From Triatoma infestans (lineage: Eukaryota > Arthropoda > Insecta > Hemiptera > Reduviidae): a DNA stretch of 64,000 nucleotides. The stretch lies in contig JAAEAF010000104.1 of NCBI GenBank assembly GCA_011037195.1, positions 398,001 through 462,000 on the forward strand, written 5' to 3'. The notes beneath the pieces are model-generated. The model was not told the DNA's origin. It worked only from the letters and a program-made list of their open reading frames with translations, and ran no database searches. Shown piece by piece: positions 46,681 to 58,642 of this stretch. The translations under genes and the position numbers were made by a program. The stretch's first letter is position 1, and each line of letters begins with the position of its first letter.

Positions 46681-48364
46681 ACAGATGACCCACTGTCAGA
46701 TGCCATGGTAATACCTAATCGGAATATCAATATCAACTTTCTACGATTTTTGGTTTTTGAGCTGTGCTGTTCACACCCACACGCGCAGACCATTTGCTAA
46801 AAGCCACTTTTTTGGACTCTGGGGACCTCAAAACCGTATTTCCGAAATATCGAAATACCACATGGAAATATCGAAAATTTGACATGATTACTAGGAGTAA
46901 GAGAAAGTAAAAAAAGATTTTATACCATGGATAGGCGCTAAGTTATCTTGCAAAGACCCTTCTTATATACACGGCGCTTCTGAACCATTCCCTCAATAAA
47001 TAAATAATAAAAAGCCCTATGCAATCATATAAATTAAAATTGAGGGAGCAACAAATATGTATATTTGTTTAAAAAAACAAAAAAGAATCAAAAGCAACAA
47101 TTTAATTCTACATACAAACAAAACTGTTCAGAAAATTTAAGGGATCTTGAAATTTTTTCGACTTCACAATTTTGTATCTGAGCCTTTAAATATTTAATAG
47201 TATAAGTCAATTCATATGTTTTTTCTTTGAGTATAATATAAAATATATTGAAAATTATATAGAAAATTCAATTTGAGACTTCTTTGGTGATGGTTTTCTT
47301 TGTTCAAAGAATCAAAATTTGGTTAATAATTTGAAACGTTTATACGAACGCAAGATTCCAAATTGCCAGAGCGCCTCAGTACTAGGCCAAACTATGGATA
47401 TCAATTGTACAGTTCAAATGCCACAAAAAATGTCTGGTAAAATTTTTTCGACAAATCCTTCGTTCGGGAGATATTTCACATTTTGTCTTTTTCCAACTTT
47501 TTACTACCTTACCTATAAAATTGCTAATAATTTCAGATTTTCTGAGGCTATAACCAATCCGATTGCATCATTCGAAGGAGCATTAGAGTTCCTATCAAAA
47601 AATGTTGTTTTCAGACTTCACTCTCACTTAAAAAGTTGGCCAATATCTTCAAAATTTGCAAATTTCAAAAATAAAAATTGTGTACTTTTACTGATTTAAA
47701 AAAATGCAGTTCGTTAAATTTCACAGAAACTATATGTCTTTACATTTTGTATACCCAGATTTGAAAATGACGATGTTTATTCCATTTGTCGAAAACAGGG
47801 TAAAAGTATCACCTTTGGAAATTAATTTTTAATTTAAGTTATAAAAAAATGTTAACTTCTTATTTATACTGGATACCATCTATTACCATTTACAGATATT
47901 TACAAGTATCTCTAGCCTAAAAATAGCGAACTAAATAAAGGAAGAAATGGAAGTTTATAGGATATTATTTCTTATTTGGTATGTTAACTAAAAATTAGAA
48001 AACAAATGAATTAATTAAATTACTCATCAATAAATGAAATTGTATTGAATAACTTTTATTGTAATATTAAAATTATATAAACATAATTTAAAATAAAAGT
48101 ACATACATGATACCGAAAACACAAGATAACGTTTGTACTTGGTTTGAAATTCATCTTTATTTAAATTATTAAAAGAATTTTATTTAAGAATACAATCTAC
48201 ATATCTACAAATATATTAAACATTCTATAACTTATTTTTATTTTTCACTTATATCAATATTATAGAACTTATATGACATCAATAAAATCTTCCTTACTAT
48301 GGACAATTCAGGAGAGATTATTTATTATAGATCATTTTTTTAAACATATAAATAAGTGATATAT
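46681..48364. other. Gene-free AT-rich spacer
   Basis: No supported gene. An open frame of 126 codons (47319-47699) has no family features. The end of the spacer contains the presumed 3' flank of PPAT. Confidence 0.45.
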
Positions 48365-48370
48365 TTTATT
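48365..48370 (-). terminator. Poly(A) signal AATAAA for PPAT
   Basis: On the minus strand a canonical AATAAA lies about 106 nt after the PPAT TAG stop codon (48476-48478). It is a plausible cleavage signal by position and sequence, though AT-rich DNA makes chance matches common. Confidence 0.55.
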
Positions 48371-48475
48371 TTCAGCAATCATTGAAATTAAGTAATTCAG
48401 GAATTAAGTTCAAATATGCCAAAATAAGTACAAATATTTCAGATAAACTTATAATATTTTAAAATTAAATTAACG

Positions 48476-51400
48476 CTACCAATCTTCTGGCGGTTCTGGA
48501 TAATCTCCTGTCAAACAAGCTGTGCAATGACCAATTTTATTCTTACTTTTTTCTTGAATATTTATCCTAACAGCTTCTTTTAATCCTTCCACGGAAAGGT
48601 ATTCCAAACTATCTGCGCCTACAAAAATGGAAAGAAATCTTTGTTATTTCTTTCTTCTTTTTTTTAAATTATTCAACACAAGCAATTACTCAAACATGCT
48701 TGAAAGTGAAAAATAAGAGAACTTATGCACTTATGCGAGAAAATTGCACTTATGATTACTATTATTTCTTCTACATTTTTAACTTTATTAAGCGGCGTAA
48801 TTAACTCTGTTATTTCAGTAATAAATATTGAACTAAACAGTCATTAATTTGAATAGATGCTTTTAAGGAATAAAATCTGCCTCAAAATTGTATTTTTTTT
48901 TCTAAAGCATCAATATCTACGGTCATTGACGTCTGGAGCCTTCTTCGGGCAATATAAGAGCGCAACCGGTATCCGGACATGTTCTCACGTAACAGACAAC
49001 ATTGTCAATCACCGGACAGAGGACTCGAACCCGGAATCAGTGGTAGGAGTCCAGCGCGCCACACTGAACTAATCTCTTCCCTAAAAACTTAGTATAATGG
49101 CATATTTTTATACAATATCAGTATTTGTGAATTAAAAGATTGCACCAATCTATTTTCAGTGCCAAAATAAAGAATAGATTACTAATTAAAGAATATAATC
49201 ATAGTTACCAGCATGACTAGCTAATTTGATACTGTCTAATTTATTAGCAATAAGTTCTTCTCTTGTTGGTATGTTAATTCCCATAAAACATGGATATTTT
49301 AATGGTGGAGATGCAATTCTAACGTGAACCTTAAAAAAAATAATAATAAGAATTATTAGAAATGAATAAAGAAAAAAAAAAAGACTATTTTAGCATAATC
49401 AAGTCCTCTAGCGATAAGTTACAATAAATAATAATTGTCAGTTTTAGCTTATCATAAAGTAAATAAAAGTAAAGTAGAATCCTTATAGAACTAAATAACT
49501 GAGAATAATTTTTTTAAGATAAACATTTAATAATTTCTGGGAATAAACAAAATAATGCGATTAATGAGGAAAACATGCTTGAAATTAATCAATGTTCTGC
49601 AGGCAGAAGAGATGAAGAATGAAACAGGACGTGAAGATAGGGAGCGATGGGTCAAGGTATATAATAGATGCAGGGAATGAATTCTAGGGAGAAGATGCCA
49701 TGCTAGGAAAGATTCAGCTGTTTTTACTATATAAACTCGAAGTAGAAGTAGTCAAATTAGAAGTATGGAAAAACATTATACACAGATGCTTTTCAGTACT
49801 TTACAATCCACCGTTAAATATGCCAGATCTTTCTTGGCTCAAGGCTACATGGGCCTCCAAAGACTTGCTTTACGGTGACCTGAACGCCCCATCGGTTAGA
49901 TGAAGTACCCGCAAACTATAGCAATTGGACGTATGTTCGAAGATTTCATTGATACAAATGTTGCAGAGTTTACAAACAACAGGGGAAACGCCACCCACTT
50001 AATTATAGCGCATTGGGCTTTGACTGGTGAAAGCTTCGGACACAAAATATTTAAAGTTGATCTGGCCAAAAGTAATTGTGGAAAAGCAGAATCTAAGAAA
50101 GCTCTATGGAATTTTAAAAAAGCCAAGTGGGACTTCCACAGGGATTTGTGCGATAGCAGAATTACTGAGGAACTTGTCCTTTATAATGTTGATAAAGGAC
50201 ACGATATTAATAATGCAGTGTCAATTCCATGAGAGCGTGTTAAGAAATATGTTTCATTCTGGAGTCAAAAACTGCAAAAATTATCAAAAGAAAGAAATCA
50301 AAGAACGTTTTTGAGTCATTTTTGTGTCAGCTGCAGCGGGTAAAGTCCGACTAAATACTGCAGCAAGCATTCTTAGGAAAGAGATTGTTGAAAGCAAAAG
50401 GAACACCATTAGAAGCTATCTGGAAAATCTGGACTACAAAAAGGATGGAACCCTAATTTTCTTTCTTAACTGAACAACCAATCCTCATCTGTTGAATGTA
50501 GGCCGACCAAGACTGCTTCTGGGAAAACTCTCACTTCAGCAATGGATATCGCAAGATTCTTCTGCTCTCACTACCCTAAAATCAGCAATTACCTTCCACT
50601 CCCAAAGCTTAGGGTGGAAAAGTGTCTTCCAGCCACATGCCACATGAAATGGGAGAATTCTCTTTTTAAAGAAATGTTCAGCTTACAGAATTAAGTTCTG
50701 CAATAGGGAGACTCAAACATAGAAAAAGCCCGGGTCATGACCGAATTCTCCCAGAAATGATCAGACATTTAGGGCCTCCAGCTAAGGATCCTGAAGTATA
50801 TGAATCTGGTTTGGAGGCGTCATATCCTATGATTGGCGTAAAGCAAATATTGTTCCCTAACCAAAAAAAGGGAAACATTAAATAAGCCATTGCCCTGACA
50901 TGCATTTTCTCCAAGCTTTTGAGAAAATGGTACTAGAACGGCTGCATGACTTCCTGGAAAAAAGGTCATATCATTTCAGGCAAGCAACCGGGATTCAGAT
51001 AGCATAGAAACACCACTGAACATGTGGCATATTTGTCACAGAAACTAAAAAGCTCCAACAGAAGGCTTTAACAGAAAGCATTGTTGTATTTGTTGATCTA
51101 AATACAGCTTTAGATCGAGTGTCAAGAAAGACTTTGCTTTAGAAAATGAGAGGTTTGGGAATGGATGGTAATCTTTACAAGACAATCTTTCTTGGCATGG
51201 AGGTTTATAAGTATAGTGGTGTTATTTCCATCTGCAAGCAGTTCCTCGAGGCTCTGTTTTAATTCCTATATTGTTCAACATCTCATTAATGATTTGGTTG
51301 ACTTAATGGAGAATATTTCAAGGGTTAAAACATTGCTATTCCAGCATGCATTGTAGGCTACCAGCAGCTACAAGGCGGGTGAGAATGCTTAAATAATGCA

Positions 51401-54400
51401 ATGTGTGTTCTTGCTACAGTGAAATAATGCAATGTGAACAGCGAAAGCAGGAAAACCATCTTGAGATGAACCCATCCAATCTAAAAATCAGCTGTTTTCC
51501 CTTTCCACTAGAATTCCCGAGATCTGCATCAAGTTTAAGAATGAGGAGCTGTCTAGGACGGAGTCAGTGGCCTATCTGGGAATATCGAAAACAAACTGCA
51601 TGGAAATATCACAGTGCAAAACAAGTCAATCAGAGCGAAAGCAGGGAGCAGGCTCCTAAAGTGACTTGCTGGAATCAAGTGGGGCGCGAGGCAGGATCTC
51701 CTTGTGATGGCGTTTAAGACCTATATGAGGCCTGCAACCGAATATGGTGGAGAAATCAGTATAACTGCGTCTATTAGCTCTCCCTGAAAGGTCTTGACGC
51801 AGAATAAAGCTCTTAAGGGCTCACTGGAGCCCCTAGATCTACACCAGTTACGGCTGTGGAAGTCCAGACCGGCATAAAGCCGCCTCAATTCGCAGAGAAG
51901 CAGCGGCAGTTAAGTTGTTTAAAGCGTGTAAAAAGAATGAATGTGAGACTTGCCTGGGAATATCTGCGCAGCGGTTGAAAACTCAACAGCAACTTACAGT
52001 TAAGGCAGATGAGATCCCCGCAGGTCATGGCTTAGATCTCGGCTGGATGAAACCTGTTCCAAAACTTTCTAAATAGTGGGGCCAGAATTTGGCTGAAATT
52101 AAATTGGATCTGATTCAACCTGCTGATAAAGAGAACTCCCCAGCCTGGGAAATAAAGGCAATGACACTGATACCATCTCGCAAAAATACCCCCTCCAAGC
52201 AATGCGGGAACGGGGGTCTACAGCCACAGATTCTCAATCAGTCCTGCTGGTTCTAAGGGAACTAAGTTCGAAGGTGAGATTCGAGCCATATCGTTAGCAC
52301 TTGACCAGCTGCATAATGGCAAAAGTGACTCTGTAGTAATTTTAGTTGATTCTCAGGCGGCTATTCTTGCGTTCATAGTAGGGACATTAGCGATGACACT
52401 GAGTTCTTGAGTACAGATTGAAGGAGATGGTCCAATTAGGAGAGGGATCCGTATTGTGTTTCAGTTGGTACCAAGCTATTGTGGCTTGCTTGGCAATGAG
52501 GTGGCTGATAGGTTAGCGAAACAGAGTGCCTCATGGAGCAGCCTGATACCCCTCTCTTCCAGTTAGTAAAGCGAAGAGTAGAAATATCCTTCAAAACTCA
52601 CACAGAGCAAGAACAAGAGAGACGAGCTGACGGTGGGACGTTTTAGTAACTGACTCTTTACCCTTCACCTGAGCAGGAAGAAGCGGTAGCATGCTTTAGA
52701 ACGCTCACAGGACACGGATATCTGCTGGCCCACTTGAATAAGACTGGTGTCAAGGACTCTCCAATCTGTCCCTGATGAAGTAATGGATGGGCAACATCTA
52801 TTCGTCTGTGCTTCATTGACGAACTTTGTAAGAGGCAGCGAGACGAAAGGTCAATATAAAATCTTGCTTCTGCTTTATTGCAAAAAGTTAAATGGCAAAT
52901 TTGCCAAGCTCTTATGCAAGAAAAAAAAAAAAAATTAATCTGTTCTCTAAGAACTAAGAAAGCAAAGGCAGAATTTTTTGAAAAATTTGCAATGTTTTGA
53001 AAATTTTAAACTGAAAAATCTGTAAAAGCTCAGAGAGTTTCATGCATGTTACACTAATTATGAAAGATATTACCAAGACTTGAATAATACATTTTCTTCA
53101 ATAACTTTCAAATAAATCATCAGAATAAAAAAGATTTTTGTTTGGTAAAACTTTCATTTGATTACACTGCTCATAAATGCTACGCAATAATTAAGAAAAA
53201 AGGAGCAACAAGTAAAAAAAAAAATTTACCTCTTTTGCACCTGCATCCCTCAAAAGTTTGATAATTGGCCCAATTGTGTTTCCTCTTACTATTGAATCAT
53301 CTATTAATATTATTCTTTTATTTTCAACATTTTCAGAAAGAGCTCCAAATTTTTTAGCAACTCCCAATTGCCTTAATCTTGTGCTTGGTTGTATAAAAGT
53401 TCGTCCAACATATCTATTTTTGCAAAGAACTTCAGCAAATGGAATTCCTGACTACAATTAATATAATTCAAGCGTTAAAATACTTTTGAATAAACAATCA
53501 TTCAACTTTATTGCAAATATATAAAAAGTATCTCAAAATAGTTTCTTGATATCTTTGTTCATTAAAAAAAAATATGTATATACTATGGTGAAAATTATAG
53601 ATTTAACGCAATAGAGAAGGGTTGGGAAGGATTGGACATCAGATCAAAAATTTAATCATCTTTGTAAGATTTCTGCGCCAATAAAGACAAAATCCTTTCA
53701 AAGATTCTGACTCAATCACTTGTAAACAAAAGCGCTTGTTCAACCATCAAAAATCAATATGGTTTTTAATTATTTAGTTTTCTTAAACAATGAACTAAAA
53801 AAAAAACATTGACCTCTCTTGAAAATCCATGGGCCGCAGCTGTGCCCGATTCGGGTACGGAACTTACAATATCAGCTTCCACCAAAGCTTCTTTTGCTAA
53901 CATACGGCCACATTGCATTCTTGCTGAATAAACCATTTGACCTAGAGATGTAATTTAGAGATAACCCATAAGATTGTAACTAGGAGGAAAACAAAGTAAC
54001 TGAAAAAGATATATATAACAATTCTACCTTCAAAAATTGAGTCAGATCTTGCAAAATACACATATTCAAATATACAAAAAGCAAGTGCTTTATCTGCAGG
54101 TCGTCCAATTATATCTATTGTTTTGAATCCAGTTTTAGTTAGTTCAACAATTTCACCTGGTTGTACTTCTCTTAAATACCGAGCCCCTATTGATAAAAAC
54201 CCGCAAGATTCGGAAGATATCACCCATCCTTCAGCTTCGTCAACATCTAAAAATCAGCAAAAATATGTAAAATTGAATATAATTTCCATTTTAATTATGT
54301 TTTTTAAAGATTATCTCTTTGAGTATTATAATAATCTGAGGAAGAAGAGCCGTTCTGATTGTATTTTGAATTGTTTAAAAAGATATTGTAAGAAATTCTG

Positions 54401-57400
54401 TGTATATGTTTGCTAATCTTTGTTGTTCAAGGTCGTAGATATAGAATTTCCTGGCTCTGTTGTTATAAATCTAATGATCATTTGCGCACAAATAAAATTA
54501 TCGTCATTCTTCTTTTGATAATACATTATTCTCTATTTTTACCATTTGTTAATAAAAGGAATGATTTTGATTAGAAAAAAACAAAAACAATAATATTAGA
54601 TTTAACTAAATGTAACTCCAGAAATACTTGGTTATATTCTTTCTTAAAGACCACACAATATTGGTTTTAAATATTCTAACGAGTTTTGGACTCTAAAAAC
54701 ACATATCTCACACCTGACACTTCAGACACTGGCGTTAGATTGCGACACTTGTGTAATTAGAAAGAAAAATAAGTCACATCGCAATAACAATACAATCAAT
54801 CGGTTAGGGTGGATCTGACCATGTCGCAGAGATTTGAGAGTTGAACTGTCAATGAGTATCAGATATGTCGCAATAAGGGCGATCTAAGCGAAGATAGATA
54901 TAAACAACTGGGTTCGAATAATAGGTCAAGCAAGAGGAAAGACTTGGCTATGAATGCTGTAACCCTTAAATTAAGATTTGGAATGACAGAAGAGATACCA
55001 GGTTTCTTATAGGAATACGAGAAGCAGCCGTAATAAAAAAAAGTTGTATAAAACACTTGATTGACTCTTGCTTTAATTGTCAGTTCTGAATGTTTAGTAT
55101 TTTAATGTGTGATTGAGTCCACAATGCGGATAAAATCATAGATCTTAGTATTTTACTAAATATTTATTTCCTTAACTGATGGTTTGTGGAATTCACATTA
55201 TATTAGTGTAGCATTTTAAAGAAATCCTAACTTCTCAACTCACCGATAAAATCATTTCTTCAGAAAATTGTTTCAAACAAAAATGGAAATTTTATACAAA
55301 TATCCTTGGGAAAAATCTTTTGAGGCAATCGGAAAATGAAACACTCAATCTGTAAAGCCTCTCTTCGAAATGGATTTATTTTAAACTCGATATTTTTTAG
55401 GCAAACTTAATTGTATAGCAAAACCGTTAGTATTTTGAAATAGTACTTGAGAGGGAAATCTCAGATCACGGCTCCCTCAGAAACATCCAAAATCAATTTT
55501 CACAAAAAACATTGCAAATAAAGTATAAAACATATACATTTATTTATATATGTATGCTGTAGTATTCATATATATATATATGAATACTACACCATACATA
55601 AAACACAATACACTTAACCACAATACACACACACACACACTTTTGCTGCTGCTTTCACAATTTTAACTGACAAATTTTCTTTAAACTTGACTTTTTTAAC
55701 AAACGATTATTGACCTTGAGGTATTAAATAGGATAAAGAAAGCTAACGGCGTATTGTACCAAATAAACAACACATTGATTGGAAAGCGGGAGTTAAACCC
55801 TGATGCTAAATTGTATATATAAAACGGTGTTATTGCCTGTGCTCCTTTATGATGCTGAAAGCTGGATGGTGCTGGATAGGCATACCAGTAAGCTGTCGAT
55901 GGTGGAAATGCGCTTCCTGGGTAAAAGTAGGAGAGTTTGCATCAGGAATGCGCGAATTAGAGAAGATCTCCAGTTACAGCCAGCACGACAAATTTTGGAG
56001 GCTCGACAGTTGGGATGGTTTGGCCATGTTTTGAGAATGGCGGATAGGGACAAGGCCAAACAAATGCTTGATGCCAGACCCATTGGCAAGAGAGCAAGAG
56101 GTAGATCTCAACTCATGTATGAGGAATATATTGAAAGACTCGGCCAGGCAAGAAGGGAATCTCTGACGGGGACGAGAAGGACGGCACGGGATAGAGACCG
56201 ATGGAAGGGCTGGACTAGGGCTGCTTCTCCACGCCTCACGGCACAAAGGAGATAGGGAAAGAAGAAGAAGATTATTAACCCTTTAATACAGGATGAATGG
56301 TGTCTTCATCTATTATTATGAAATAACTCTTAAGAAGGAACTAAAACCTCTCTAAAACCATTTCCTGAAAAATGTTACAAATAAATGTGATGGATTTATA
56401 TACCTGATAGCAAACGATGTTTAAAGAAAATCGTTGAGGCCTTTTTGAGAAAACCATGAAAAAGAAAACTGTAGTTGCCGATTAACGAATGCTTCAACCC
56501 TTCCGTAGGGATCTCTTGATGGTATCCTAAACGTAATAACTTCCTGCGATTTGTCATTTTTTAGTTAACTGTTCACACAAAAAGACCCCAAAATAATTTC
56601 CGATTGAAGTTCAATCTGAAGATCACAATATTTCCTCTTAAGTAGTAAAAGAAAATAAAAATACTAACAAAATCACTGTACACATCGTATATTCTTATCT
56701 TTCACGAGACATTTGTTGTCATCGACCAAGTTCGGGTAACGCCATCATAAGGATATCTTAATTTTGAGACCAAACAAAAGTTTTATACCATACAACCCTT
56801 TCAATTTAGTGTTTGCTGTGATTTTTCCTTTTTTTGTAGTATGTGCTATTGTTTATTAAATTCTCCTGATTATGTATCGGTAGATACCCGAGTATATCAC
56901 GGATTTATTTGTTTTCCAAAAAGTGGGCTCAATATCCATTGACTGCCTATATCACTTTTATGTAGACGATAAAATAGTGTTTTAGATACGAATGAACACC
57001 AATTCGAATTCTGAACGGACACTAATTATAAGAAGTGCATATAAAATGACATTCTTACTCTATGTAATTTTTGTTTAAACAACAAGATTCTTTTAAAATA
57101 AATAATTTTGGCTTTTTATCGTTTAAAACTAAGCTAAGTTATTTATCAGTTAATAGTACATGTTATAAATTACTTTCACTCATTTCTACTTTCACAAATT
57201 TTCGACTCATTTTTTGGTTTTGCAAATCCTCAAAAATAAATTTCTCAATAGACACTGATTATTTTTCTTACTTTTACGCTGAAGAGGTACAATTTTTCCT
57301 AGACACAAAGGTCTATTACCATAAGGATCTCTTACTCCATAGATCTTATCTCTCATCATAATTACTAATGAATAGGAAAGGGGTGCTAGCTGCATTAAAT

Positions 57401-58642
57401 GTTTGATTCGAGCAGGCCAATCAGGACCATTTTCTTCACCTTCTGGTGGGTTCAAACATAAAGCTTGAGTAATAAGTTCACTATCTGAATGAGTAGACAA
57501 ACCAACGCCTCTGCTTAATACCTGTGATAATATTGACATATATCTATTAGATCGTTTAATCTCTCAGTAAAATGGCAATTTAATTTTATTAATGACTAAG
57601 AAAGAAAGATACCCACAGAAATCTAATCACATTTTTATCGTTAAAAAAAAAAAGATCAGCTACTTTTAGCAGAGAGTATCATGCTTTTCTTTACTTACTC
57701 ATCAAATTTTAATCTTTTTTCTTATTTGCAAATATCTCTCTATTTTGTTTAGTAATCAAGTATATCCGAAATTTTAATGATTAAATAATGAAAATATTAA
57801 TATTGAACTTAAAGCATTCAAATCTCTATTTACCAATTTACGAAGAGCTTCACAATTAACCAGTTCTCCATTATGGGCCACTGCTAAGACTCCATGAACA
57901 GAATAAACAACAAACGGTTGGCAATTTACTTCTTCCGATGCAGCGCTGGTAGAGTAACGTGTATGACCAATACCAAGATTTCCTTATCCATAATAGAAGT
58001 TATTAGTAGATTGTTATTTAAACATTAAGGTTAACCAAGTATTTATAAGTTAAATTATTTTAAAAAATGAAATCTCTTTCATTCATATACCTTTCAATTT
58101 TTTCATGGAATCATCATTGAAAATATTGCTAATCATACCCATCCCTTTTTTAACATTAAAATGTGTGGTACTATTCCCTTCGCTTGTGACAATGCCAGCG
58201 CTTTCTTGGCCTCTAAAAATGATCAATTAATATTATTTTATTAATACATTAAATTTATTTATTTACTAATTAAATATTATTAAATAAATAACGACAATGC
58301 CCGCAGGCCGGCAGTGGAAGGCCCCGGGCACCAAATCCATAGTGCTGACGCGCCTAAAATTAAAAAAAAAAAATAATAAATTACCTACTTTTACGATATA
58401 TTTCATTTTAAAGCAACAAATTTTCAATATTTTATTGGGATATATAAAATAAATCCTTTAACAAGCTATCATTATTTTTTTTATACATTAATGAATACAT
58501 ACTACCTATGTTGTAGGGCAACCAATCCAAGGCATATCACTTGCCCCACGTCCAACTGGGTTGGCCACGGGCTGCTTGCCATACAACCAAAAACGCCACA
58601 TTCGTGCTTCAAACCAGTCATTAATTCCTTATTACGATCCAT
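48476..58642 (-). CDS. PPAT: Amidophosphoribosyltransferase (glutamine PRPP amidotransferase, 9 exons, complete)
   Basis: Catalyses the committed step of de novo purine synthesis: PRPP plus glutamine gives 5-phosphoribosylamine, in the cytosol. Exons (minus): 58642-58506, 58212-58091, 57982-57834, 57521-57272, 54246-54028, 53941-53814, 53451-53230, 49329-49209, 48618-48476. They join in frame to 496 aa (human 517). A 14-residue propeptide precedes the expected Ntn-type nucleophile C15 (KHE/CGVFGC), which is normally exposed by self-cleavage. The glutaminase part carries [18 protein letters not shown] and VAHNGELVN. The phosphoribosyltransferase part has the PRPP loop [13 protein letters not shown] at about 382-394. 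Cysteines at 277 (AFCIFEYVY), 423 (YPCFMGIN), 481 and 484 (GHCTACLTG) match the four ligands of the 4Fe-4S cluster in the Bacillus/vertebrate type. The 3.9-kb intron 7 contains an antisense LINE. The gene is divergent from PAICS, with no more than 2.3 kb between them. Confidence 0.96.
48889..49076 (-). mobile_element. tRNA-derived SINE (PPAT intron 8)
   Basis: The minus-strand head TTAGTTCAGTGTGGCGCGCT and B box GGGTTCGAGTCC are followed by TCTGTCCGGTGATTGACAAT and a tail of T on the plus strand (48890-48901). Same orientation as PPAT. Confidence 0.85.
49900..52935 (+). mobile_element. Jockey-like LINE, 5'-truncated (PPAT intron 7, antisense)
   Basis: The plus-strand frame 49900-50232 lies upstream of the reverse transcriptase. 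RT relics follow: [20 protein letters not shown] (about 50690) and a long disrupted region to 51350. RNase H is at about 52260-52560: [26 protein letters not shown] and [20 protein letters not shown], with the usual WVPSHCG His replaced by Tyr. The C-terminal zinc-like motif [14 protein letters not shown] sits at about 52780. A poly-A tail ends at 52934. No endonuclease is seen. Multiple stops make it dead. Confidence 0.85.
55559..55592. repeat. Perfect palindrome around an (AT)n core
   Basis: GTAGTATTCATATATATATA continues to its exact reverse complement TGAATACTAC. A (CA)n run follows at about 55622-55640. Both lie in PPAT intron 4. Confidence 0.8.
55690..56280 (+). mobile_element. LINE endonuclease-RT C-terminal fragment (PPAT intron 4)
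   Basis: A long intact frame (55803-56255, 150 aa) reads [36 protein letters not shown] and [11 protein letters not shown], the thumb/C-terminal region of LINE endonuclease-reverse transcriptases (the LRRWYGHV-like signature). It continues into an Arg-rich tail and A-rich 3' end. The upstream RT is missing. This is the least decayed LINE frame in the window; antisense to PPAT. Confidence 0.8.
58290..58372 (+). repeat. SINE 3' fragment (PPAT intron 1)
   Basis: GCCGGCAGTGGAAGGCCCCG, GGGCACCAAATCCATAGTGC and a poly-A run match the SINE 3' end at 19720-19790. Confidence 0.8.

Noticed and set aside
47319..47699. 126-codon open frame in the XPNPEP3-PPAT spacer
   Set aside because: Repetitive AT-rich composition, no domain or signal, no splice context.
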